A stretch of 64,000 nt of DNA, from NCBI RefSeq assembly GCF_035440685.1, contig NZ_DAORMW010000005.1. One strand, 5' to 3'. The first letter of the stretch is position 1; every line of letters begins with the position of its first letter. Under the pieces are notes generated by a model that was not told the DNA's origin, searched no databases, and worked only from the letters and a program-made list of their open reading frames with translations. Made by a program: the position numbers and the translations under genes. This DNA is from Accumulibacter appositus. GTDB taxonomy: Bacteria; Pseudomonadota; Gammaproteobacteria; Burkholderiales; Rhodocyclaceae. Shown one piece after another: positions 6,447 through 13,241 of this stretch.

Positions 6447-7074
6447 TCCAGCGATTCCCGAGCATGCGATCGATGGCCGCGCCCGCCGCGGGTCGATCGA
6501 AGCGGGCTGGATCGAAGTCAAGTCCAGCCCAGGTACGCACTTGTTCGGTCTGTTCGCCGTAGGGATCGTTCTCCCAGCACGCCAGGAATTCCTGGTACCG
6601 GCCAACGCCGCCGGAATCCTCGGGCGGACAGGCGCGCTCGCCCCCCTCGACCCAGGCGATGGGTCCATAAGCGTCGTGATCCTCACGGTCCCGGACCTGC
6701 TCCACGCGGATCCGATGGTCCCAACTGTCGCCGAAGTCATAGCGGTAGGTGAACGTGCTGTCCGTGGTGAGCAGGCGATCAAGGCGAAGGACCGTCTCCT
6801 TCGCGACGGGATTCTCGGGGTCGTCGAAGTCTAGGTCCGGAATGCCAATTCTCCTGTCACCGACCCGAAACTCGTGCAAGTGCGCGTCATGCCAACCCAT
6901 CGCGGCCTGGATGACGTGGTGGAGCATGGCGAAGCTCGCATGACCACTGATCGCGATCCGCCGCCAGATGAGCGGCGTCGTATCGACGAGTTCGATCTTC
7001 AGGGTGAAAAGCTTCGAGGAGGTGTTCTTGCGCGCAGTGGCCACGGTCGTTCCCTGATCGGTTTTTTTGCGCAT
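6439..7074 (-). CDS. Plasmid pRiA4b ORF-3 family protein
   Basis: The 211-aa product matches the pRiA4b ORF-3 fold family: LFTLKIELVDTTPLIWRRI near the N-terminus, MLHHVIQAAMGWHDAHLHEF in the middle, YDFGDSWDHRIRVEQV, CPPEDSGGVGRYQEFL and a closing FDPARFD. The biochemical function is unknown; members are frequent on plasmids and other mobile DNA. The start is uncertain: ATG 7074 (MRKKTDQ) or an upstream ATG at 7101, neither with a convincing ribosome-binding site. It lies opposite to and partly over the phage relics, as if inserted among them. Confidence 0.8.
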   Translation of the reverse strand: MRKKTDQGTTVATARKNTSSKLFTLKIELVDTTPLIWRRIAISGHASFAMLHHVIQAAMGWHDAHLHEFRVGDRRIGIPDLDFDDPENPVAKETVLRLDRLLTTDSTFTYRYDFGDSWDHRIRVEQVRDREDHDAYGPIAWVEGGERACPPEDSGGVGRYQEFLACWENDPYGEQTEQVRTWAGLDFDPARFDRPAAGAAIDRMLGNRWIK

Positions 7075-7092
7075 TCTACGGAAGCTTTGCCC

Positions 7093-7227
7093 ATGCCCCA
7101 ATCGATCCGAGAAAAAATCCTGCAGACCCTGCTGGCCACGCAGGCGCCGACAGCCGCGGCGCAGGGCACGACCCTTGGAAACTCGACCTCAGTCCCATCA
7201 GCGGCTTGGCTGACTGCCGTGGGTTGA
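7093..7227 (+). pseudogene. N-terminal scrap of a phage tail gene (tentative)
   Basis: An ATG opens MPQSIREKILQTLLATQAPTAA, which resembles the start of small phage tail/terminator proteins (typically SIREKILxALxARL). The similarity fades after about 25 residues and the frame stops at 7227. Its place right after the gpFII-like fragment is what lambda-type gene order predicts. The assignment is weak on its own. Confidence 0.35.
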
Positions 7228-7648
7228 TGCTCAACGAATTCCGAATGGTCTCAACCAAGCTTTGTAAGCCCCGTGGATCCACCAAGGCCTGCCCGAAAGC
7301 GGATGCTGCCCTGGCCAAAACCACCATTACACGGACAAATGCCCTCGCCAATACTCACATGCCCCGATCGCGAGTTTCTTTCCCGGGCAATACGCACCAC
7401 CAGACACGAAGACCAACCCCCCATCGGCTTGGCCGACGCTTGCGTACTGCGGCGTGTCGTAGGCGATTCGCGAAATAGGGCAAGCATCGCACCCGTCCCC
7501 TCCTCGCCCTTGATGCACAAGTTGCCGCTTTGTGCATTTCGCGGCTTGGGCGATTGCAGGCCCTGAAGCAATGGCCGTTGAAGTACCGTGCTGTTAGACT
7601 GAAAACGATTAAAGACGACTTTGAGACAATTGTCCGAGCATCAATGCC
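7228..7648 (+). other. Gene-free stretch at the edge of the phage remnant
   Basis: I see no intact gene. The stretch contains repeat copy 3 (7397-7432) and, further on, AT-richer sequence leading to the HTH gene at 7649 that may hold its promoter. The repeat marks a plausible right boundary of the element that begins at the tRNA end. Confidence 0.4.
7397..7432 (+). repeat. Direct repeat copy 3: degenerate CCA end plus terminator
   Basis: It matches copy 1 (7-42) at 33 of 36 positions, mismatching only at repeat positions 11, 25 and 32. The second terminator arm is damaged and there is no T tract, so it no longer terminates. Identity stops upstream of CCACCA, where no tRNA body is present. 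This is consistent with an attachment-site remnant at the far end of an integrated element. Confidence 0.5.
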
Positions 7649-7855
7649 ATGAATGCCGAGCCGTGGGTCACCGCAAGCGAAGTCGCCCAACATCTGGGCG
7701 TCGTGAAGGACACCGTCTACCGCTGGCGGGAGCACAAGGGCCTGCCCGCACACAAGATCGGCCGGCTTTGGAAATTCCAGCTGTCCGAAGTCGATGAATG
7801 GGTGCGCGCGGGCGGAGCTGACGACGAGCCAGCGAGTGATAGCGAAAAAAAATAA
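7649..7855 (+). CDS. Excisionase-family helix-turn-helix protein
   Basis: The 68-aa product is a single winged-helix of the MerR/excisionase type: VTASEVAQHLGVVKDTVYRWREHKGLPAHKIGRLWKF with a closing EVDEWVRAGG. Small proteins like this often precede type I restriction-modification operons as regulators. The AlbA_2 gene starts 23 bp after its stop on the same strand, so it probably leads the defence operon. Confidence 0.8.
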   Translation: MNAEPWVTASEVAQHLGVVKDTVYRWREHKGLPAHKIGRLWKFQLSEVDEWVRAGGADDEPASDSEKK

Positions 7856-7877
7856 AGTGCAGCAGGGGAAGGATTTC

Positions 7878-8519
7878 ATGAGCTTGGAAGGACAACTCAT
7901 CGACCAGAAGTCCTTGCGGGCAGTGACCGGCAAGACGGCAGACTGGAACGAAATCGCCAAGGATTGCATTGCCTTTGCCAAAGCAACAGGCGGTCGGCTG
8001 CTGCTGGGCAGCGAGGGCGTACAGGATGCACCGTCAGCCGGTCAACAGTTCCGCGCCGACCTGCCCGACACCGTGCGGGGCAAGCTGGTCGCGCGCACAA
8101 TCAACCGTGCAGTGCTGCCCGATGTCGCCACCGCCGCCAATGGCGGCCAGTACATCGAGTTGCGCATTCCCCGGGCCATGGCCATGGCCTCCACCACCGA
8201 CGGCAGGTATTTCCTGCGCGTCGCCGATCAGAGCAAGCCCGTCACAGGCGACGACGAGCGCGGCCAGAAGCTCAACAAGCTGGTCTGGGACGACCACAGG
8301 CAGAGCCCGACGGAGCTGATCGAGCCGCATCGCTTGGCGGCGCTGGTGCTTGAACACCTGCAGCGCTACCCCGAATCCGCGATCAGTTGCATACACGGGC
8401 GCGTTGGCGGCGAGATACACCCCAAGCAAGTCAAACGCGCGCTGGAAGACTTGATCGGGCGCTGGGCGGTGCGCTGTGAAGGCGACTACCGCTGGCGGCG
8501 GTACTGGGCGGTGTCATGA
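7878..8519 (+). CDS. AlbA_2 (Schlafen-type) domain protein
   Basis: The 213-aa product begins MSLEGQLIDQKSLRAV, followed by DWNEIAKDCIAFAKATGGRLLLG, which is the AlbA_2/divergent-AAA_4 start (E/DxKxL, then FANxxGGxLLxG). The C-terminal third (PESAISCIHGRVGGEIHPKQVKRALEDL) looks like a winged helix. Proteins of this kind bind nucleic acid and often accompany restriction or other conflict systems. ATG 7878 has a purine-rich AGGGGAAGG site upstream. Its role within the operon is inferred from position only. Confidence 0.7.
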   Translation: MSLEGQLIDQKSLRAVTGKTADWNEIAKDCIAFAKATGGRLLLGSEGVQDAPSAGQQFRADLPDTVRGKLVARTINRAVLPDVATAANGGQYIELRIPRAMAMASTTDGRYFLRVADQSKPVTGDDERGQKLNKLVWDDHRQSPTELIEPHRLAALVLEHLQRYPESAISCIHGRVGGEIHPKQVKRALEDLIGRWAVRCEGDYRWRRYWAVS

Positions 8520-8670
8520 ACCGGCTATCGGACAAGCTGCCCGATATCGGCAATAGCTGGGCGATAGCCAGTGGGCGATACACCGGAGTCGCCCCTATCA
8601 AGCAAAGGCTTGTACTGCTGCAGCGCGCTTCGTGGGCGATAGACGCGTACGGAATGCAGGAGGAACGCGC

Positions 8671-9084
8671 ATGACGCCGGAAGCCATGGCACGCCAGCAA
8701 ATTGACCAGAAGCTGGAGCAGGCCGGCTGGGTCATCGAGGACATGAAGCAGCTCAATTTAGCGGCAGACCTGGGCGTGGCCGTGCGCGAATACCCCACCG
8801 ACAGTAGCCCGGCCGACTACGTGCTGTTCGTCAACCGCCATGCGGTGGGCGTGATCGAAGCCAAGAAGGACAGCGCGGGCGAAAACCTGACCGCGGCGGA
8901 AGCTCAGACCGAGCGCTACGCCACCGCCAATCTCAAATGGCGCAAGGACAACACGCCCCTGCGCTTCCTGTTCGAGGCCACCGGCCAGCATCTGAACATC
9001 GACAACGATCGCACAAGCAGCTTTCGCAATTTGATTGCCGGCATCCGGCGCATGGAACGTGAACTGCGCGAGTCAGAAGCATGA
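8671..9084 (+). CDS. Type I restriction HsdR reduced to its N-terminal nuclease domain
   Basis: The 137-aa product matches only the HSDR_N region: DYVLFVNRHAVGVIEAKKD gives the PD-(D/E)xK motif (VIEAK), followed by AEAQTERYATANL and PLRFLFEATG. Full HsdR subunits are about 800-1100 aa and contain helicase domains; all of that is missing. The last 30 residues do not resemble the normal continuation, so an internal deletion joining the N-terminus to a short tail is likely. It starts behind AGGAGG and overlaps hsdM by 4 nt. Without the helicase it should not work as a type I restriction enzyme. Confidence 0.7.
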   Translation: MTPEAMARQQIDQKLEQAGWVIEDMKQLNLAADLGVAVREYPTDSSPADYVLFVNRHAVGVIEAKKDSAGENLTAAEAQTERYATANLKWRKDNTPLRFLFEATGQHLNIDNDRTSSFRNLIAGIRRMERELRESEA

Positions 9085-10541
9085 ATACTTCCAGCCTCGT
9101 GCAGAAAGTCTGGAACTTCTGCCACACCTTGCGCGATGACGGGGTGGGGTATGGCGATTACCTCGAACAGCTCACCTACCTCCTGTTCCTGAAGCTTGCG
9201 CACGAATACGCGCGGGAGCCCTACAACCGCGACACCCGCATCCCCAAGGGCTACGACTGGCCCAGCCTCACCAGCAAGGTGGGCGAACCGCTGGAAGCGC
9301 ATTACCTGGCCACGCTGCACAAACTGGGCCAGGAATCGGGCATGTTGGGCGCCATTTTCTTCAAGGCGCAGAACAAGATCCAGGATCCGGCCAAGCTCTC
9401 GCGCCTGGTGCAACTGATCGATGCGGAGAGCTGGATCAGCCTGGGTGCCGACACCAAGGGCGACCTGTACGAAGGCCTGCTGCAGAAGAACGCCGAAGAC
9501 ACCAAGAGCGGTGCCGGCCAGTACTTCACGCCGCGCGCGCTGATCGAAGCGATGGTGGCCTGCGTTCGGCCCGAGCCGATGAAGATCATTGCGGACCCGG
9601 CCTGCGGCACCGGCGGTTTCTTCCTGGGTGCCTACAACTGGCTGACGCGGCCCGGCGCCAAGCTGGATAAACGCCAGAAGGAGTTCCTGCGCGACAAGAC
9701 ATTTCACGGCAACGAGATCGTGCCCAACACGCGCCGCATGTGCTTGATGAATCTCTTCCTGCACAGCATCGGTGAACTCGATGGCGAACCCTTGGTGGAG
9801 CGCTCCGACGCCTTGATCACCGAGTCCAGGCTCAAGGCGGACTACGTCCTGGCCAATCCGCCCTTCGGCAAGCAGAGCAGCATGACCATCACCAATGAAG
9901 AAGGCGAGGAAGACAAAAACGCGCTGACCTACGAGCGGCAGGACTTCTGGGAAACCACCTCGAACAAGCAGCTCAACTTCTTGCAGCACATCGTCAGCAT
10001 GTTGAAGGTGGATGGCAAAGCGGCGGTGGTCTTGCCGGACAACGTGTTATTTGAAGGCGGTGCCGGCGAGAAGATTCGCCGCAAGCTGCTGGAGAACTGC
10101 GATGTGCACACCGTGCTGCGACTGCCGACGGGCATCTTCTACGCGCAAGGCGTAAAGGCGAACGTAGTGTTCTTCGACGCCAAGCCCAAAGATGGCCAGA
10201 TCCACACCAAGGGGCTCTGGTTCTACGACTTGCGCACCAACAAGCATTTCACGCTGAAGACACGCACTCTCAAGCTGGACGACTTGCAGGATTTCATCAC
10301 CTGCTACAACCCGGAAAACCGCCACGAGCGCGTCGCCACCGAACGTTTCAAGTTATTCAGCTACGAAGACTTGATGGCCCGTGACAAGGCCAGTCTCGAT
10401 ATCTTCTGGTTGAAAGACGACAGCTTGGACAAGCTCGACGATCTGCCGCCGCCGGATGTCTTGCAGCAGGAGATCATTGAGCACCTGGAGGCCGCATTGG
10501 CTTCATTTCGGGATGTCGCTGCCGGATTGCGGGGTAAGTGA
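9081..10541 (+). CDS. hsdM: Type I DNA methyltransferase subunit M
   Basis: The 486-aa product is a full-length N6-adenine methylase subunit. It has the N-terminal HsdM_N helical domain, GAGQYFTPR (about 145-152), the SAM-binding ADPACGTGGF (171-180) and the catalytic NPPF (259-262). Type I methylation normally requires an HsdS specificity subunit. None is present downstream, where a Fic-like tail follows. ATGA overlap couples it to the truncated hsdR. It may be inactive, may borrow HsdS from elsewhere in the genome, or may be a relic. Confidence 0.92.
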   Translation: MNTSSLVQKVWNFCHTLRDDGVGYGDYLEQLTYLLFLKLAHEYAREPYNRDTRIPKGYDWPSLTSKVGEPLEAHYLATLHKLGQESGMLGAIFFKAQNKIQDPAKLSRLVQLIDAESWISLGADTKGDLYEGLLQKNAEDTKSGAGQYFTPRALIEAMVACVRPEPMKIIADPACGTGGFFLGAYNWLTRPGAKLDKRQKEFLRDKTFHGNEIVPNTRRMCLMNLFLHSIGELDGEPLVERSDALITESRLKADYVLANPPFGKQSSMTITNEEGEEDKNALTYERQDFWETTSNKQLNFLQHIVSMLKVDGKAAVVLPDNVLFEGGAGEKIRRKLLENCDVHTVLRLPTGIFYAQGVKANVVFFDAKPKDGQIHTKGLWFYDLRTNKHFTLKTRTLKLDDLQDFITCYNPENRHERVATERFKLFSYEDLMARDKASLDIFWLKDDSLDKLDDLPPPDVLQQEIIEHLEAALASFRDVAAGLRGK

Positions 10542-10650
10542 TGCACGGTGCCGGCGGACGGTCGACTGCCTCTCGGTGTTTCCGTGACGCCGTGCAGACG
10601 CAACTTTCTGGAATTTCCGGATCCTTGCCCACCAGCCCGCGCCAGTGCTC

Positions 10651-10968
10651 ATGAGCGCGGGAGGGCAGTGGGCTCAGTTCATCGGGGCCGAGAAATCTGG
10701 CCGGTCCGCGAGCCTGATGGAACTGGGCCCGCAGCACGTCAATGTAATCGTTCGCCGCGGGCAGGACTACACCGGCAAGAGCGCCACCCGGGAAGCGAAT
10801 GTCCTGGCTTTCGATGATCTGGCCAGCGCGAAGTGCTCGACGGATACCGCGCTGCACGACATCAACGAACTGCTAGCCTGGGGTGTGCTGCTCAAGGCAT
10901 CTGGCGGCGGACGCAGCACGGCATACCAACTCAACGTACAAGGGCGGCTGGCATCCGCGCCAGCTTGA
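10651..10968 (+). pseudogene. Remnant with a Fic-family C-terminal winged helix
   Basis: The frame from about 10810 reads FDDLASAKCSTDTALHDINEL, then WGVLLKASGGGRSTAYQLN. This is the C-terminal winged-helix tail seen in many Fic AMP-transferase proteins (xCSxDTALRDIxxLxxxGIL...GGGRSTxYxL). The HxFx(D/E)GNGR catalytic core is absent, and the 53 residues before the tail are not recognisable. It starts about 110 bp after hsdM, where hsdS would be expected. Confidence 0.45.
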
Positions 10969-11062
10969 GCCCGCCGCCGACGCCTGGCACGGGAACAGGC
11001 GCAATGCCTGGAAATTTCTGCCAGCGTGGGCGCAGCGTGGCTCGGGATCTCTGTTGTAATGT

Positions 11063-11613
11063 GTGAATCATCTGATTTGGCTAGGCAATCAGTTGCCAGC
11101 TGAACGCGATTCCCAATCTGAATTACGAGCAGAAAATGCCCGCCTGACTGCACTCCTGGAATCGCACGGCGTCGAGTGGCGCTTGCCGCCCGAAGCCGTG
11201 GCGCCGATCTCAGCACCAGAGCCCTGCCGATTTTCCACCGCCGAGAAGGTGGCCCTGTTTCGTCGGCTGTTTCGCGGGCGCACGGATGTCTACCCGATCC
11301 GCTGGGAGAGCAAGAGCACTGGCAGGACCGGCTACACACCGGCCTGTGCCAACGAGTGGCGGGTCGGTGTTTGCGAAAAGCCGCGCATCAAATGTAGCGA
11401 GTGCAACAGCCGTCTGCTGATTCCGCTGACGGATGCGGTCATCTGCGAGCACCTCACGGGGAAAAGAACGCAGGCCGCCTAAACCGCGAGCACACCCACA
11501 AGGCCAAGGTGCGCATCATTGACTTCGTGGACACTGGACACCCAGCGCTGCTGCGGATGTGGGAAAAACGCCAGCGCGGCTACCGCGCAATGGGATACAG
11601 AATGGCGGAATGA
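11063..11613 (+). pseudogene. TOTE conflict-system primase-helicase gene with its middle deleted
   Basis: The first part (11063-11470) reads RAENARLTALLESHG and FRRLFRGRTDVYPIRWESKSTG, then ACANEWRVGVCEKPRIKC, the start of the TOTE archaeo-eukaryotic primase. From about 11472, in another frame, it reads GRLNREHTHKAKVRIIDFVD and HPALLRMWEKRQRGYRAMGY, the usual end of the TOTE DEAD/DEAH helicase. Several hundred intervening codons are absent and the join is out of frame. The ends are well preserved, so the deletion is probably recent. TOTE genes are predicted anti-invader systems. Confidence 0.7.
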
Positions 11614-11719
11614 TCAGGCCACAGATCATCCCCTTGTCGATCCGCTTCCCCAGACCACACAAAGCTCACCCTGGGTGACCCAGGCCTGCGACGTGACGCG
11701 GTCTGCGGCTCGCGGCTGA

Positions 11720-12370
11720 CTACTCAGTCGCCGCAGGGGAAGGCATCGTCAATGCGATCACTGCGTGATCGCGCCGCCAGATCACGCCACGCGCATGCAC
11801 GGCAAGCCACCAGTTCTGTGTGCAGAGGAGCGGCCTCTTTTTGGCGAATGCAGCAGCTGTCAGAACGGCAAGACACCAGCTGGGCTCAGGCGCACGCACC
11901 GACTGGTAGACGACGGCACCGACACCGGCTTCCCTGGCTACGCGAGCGAACGACTGCGTTGCACCATAGTCGGCAGGATGGGTCCACGACGCAGCATCTC
12001 TGCTGAAGGGCACTTCGCGGAGATCAACGGCTGGCGTGTGCACCTCCGCGCGGAAGGCCGCGTGCGCGACCGGGCCGATCCGCTCGAGGTCTTCGGCATC
12101 CTGCAAGAACCGCCAGCGCCAGTATCCCAGTTCGGCGCAGGCTGTCCGGACCGTAGCCGCCCCGTAGAACACGCCCGGGTCGCAGACGGATCGGAAGCGG
12201 GAGCCGCGAGCAGCGGGAGGATATCGGAACGGCGTCGCAAGCAGGTAGTCGAGCCCGCTCGTGGCGTCAGGCAATGCCGGCTTGCTGGCTTCGAGCAGCG
12301 ACTCCAGGATTTCCTGCTCGGCGGCGGCGTCAACGATCTTCATCGTGGCAGCCACGTGCTGGGCTTCCAC
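11720..12370 (-). CDS. RES-domain toxin
   Basis: The product carries the RES-domain signature: WRIVEAQH, LLEASKPALP, YLLATPFRYPP, SRFRSVCDPGVFYGA with a catalytic-type Arg, TACAELGYWRWRFL and a late VVYQSVR segment. RES toxins studied elsewhere degrade or ADP-ribosylate NAD-related targets. The start is a problem: the conserved Trp-Arg-Ile at 12371-12379 is encoded, but no ATG, GTG or TTG lies between the antitoxin stop and GTG 12370. I give that GTG as the nearest usable start. A non-canonical start or a lost start codon are both possible. Confidence 0.75.
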   Translation of the reverse strand: MEAQHVAATMKIVDAAAEQEILESLLEASKPALPDATSGLDYLLATPFRYPPAARGSRFRSVCDPGVFYGAATVRTACAELGYWRWRFLQDAEDLERIGPVAHAAFRAEVHTPAVDLREVPFSRDAASWTHPADYGATQSFARVAREAGVGAVVYQSVRAPEPSWCLAVLTAAAFAKKRPLLCTQNWWLAVHARGVIWRRDHAVIALTMPSPAATE

Positions 12371-12404
12371 GATGCGCCAGATCGATCCCCGCCAGTCCCG
12401 GGCC

Positions 12405-12785
12405 TCAGACGAGACCGCGAGAGGCGTCCAGGTAGTGGACGACACGAACGAGCCCTTCGGTGGTGCTGATGAGGTCAACAGGACGACCATTGAGGCCGCG
12501 GTTGTTGCTGGCGAGCCATTTGCGTGCGCTCCCCTGCTCACCAACGATGGAGTCCAGCGAACGGAAAGCGCGGACGAACAACAAGGCCAACTCCCATTCC
12601 TTGCGCTTCTGGTCCAGTTGATAGGCGCCGGAGTACAGGCGAGTGACCGTTGCCGCGCTGACACCCAGCACTTTGGCAAGTATCGACCGCTGTACATCCA
12701 GATGATCCGCCGCGCGCGTCACCGCCTTGGTGAGAACTGCGGCAGGCTGTGCGGTGCTTGCTGCTTGAATGCTTGCTCCCGGCAT
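12405..12785 (-). CDS. Xre/MbcA/ParS-type antitoxin of the RES toxin
   Basis: The product (126 aa from ATG 12785) has an Xre-like HTH (HLDVQRSILAKVLGVSAATVTRLYSG) and the C-terminal domain seen in RES partners (FVRAFRSLDSIVG, ARKWLASNNRGLNGRPVDLI, VVHYLDASRG). It neutralises the toxin and usually represses the operon. AAGGAGAG about 6 nt upstream supports ATG 12785 over an ATG 11 codons earlier. It is the upstream gene of the pair, as normal for this class. Confidence 0.82.
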   Translation of the reverse strand: MPGASIQAASTAQPAAVLTKAVTRAADHLDVQRSILAKVLGVSAATVTRLYSGAYQLDQKRKEWELALLFVRAFRSLDSIVGEQGSARKWLASNNRGLNGRPVDLISTTEGLVRVVHYLDASRGLV

Positions 12786-12948
12786 CCCACTCTCCTTTCT
12801 GAGGAAATTATAGACCATATATTTTTCTGTAGGAAGCCCGCCAACGTCGCCATCGAGCCGCCTGGAAGCGTGGCCATCTCCTGGCAGATAGCCCCATGGG
12901 CGCTATGTGCCCGGCGAACAAGGCGGTGTTACGCCTCGCCGCGCTGGG

Positions 12949-13104
12949 TCACCAACGCAGCACCAGCGCCATCGGATGCGCCGGCGAGACCTGAAAGCCG
13001 TAGTGCGCGTAAAACGCCCTGGCCTGGCCATGGAGCGCGCGCAGCAGCAGGGTTGCTGACCCCCCGGCGTCCTGCGCAACGACCAGCGCGCGATAGGGGC
13101 TCAT
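12949..13104 (-). pseudogene. C-terminal fragment of a GNAT acetyltransferase
   Basis: On the minus strand the 51 codons read MSPYRALVVAQDAGG, LLLRALHGQARAFYAHYGF and SPAHPMALVLRW, then stop. The ARAFYxHxGFxxSPxxPMxLxLR ending is characteristic of TacT-like GNAT toxins. The acetyl-CoA loop and everything before it are missing, so it is a relic, perhaps of another toxin-antitoxin pair. The DNA around it (12786-12948 and 13105-13241) has no recognisable gene. Confidence 0.6.
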
Positions 13105-13241
13105 CTAATTATCTTGTGGCCTTGCATTTCCTTGAACAGGCCCCGGCTGGGATCCGCGCGGCAGCCACCACCCGGTCCGGGATAGCCCGATTCCAGGTGG
13201 TGCCTGCGCGGCACAGAGCGTTCAGGACCTATCCACTGGAA

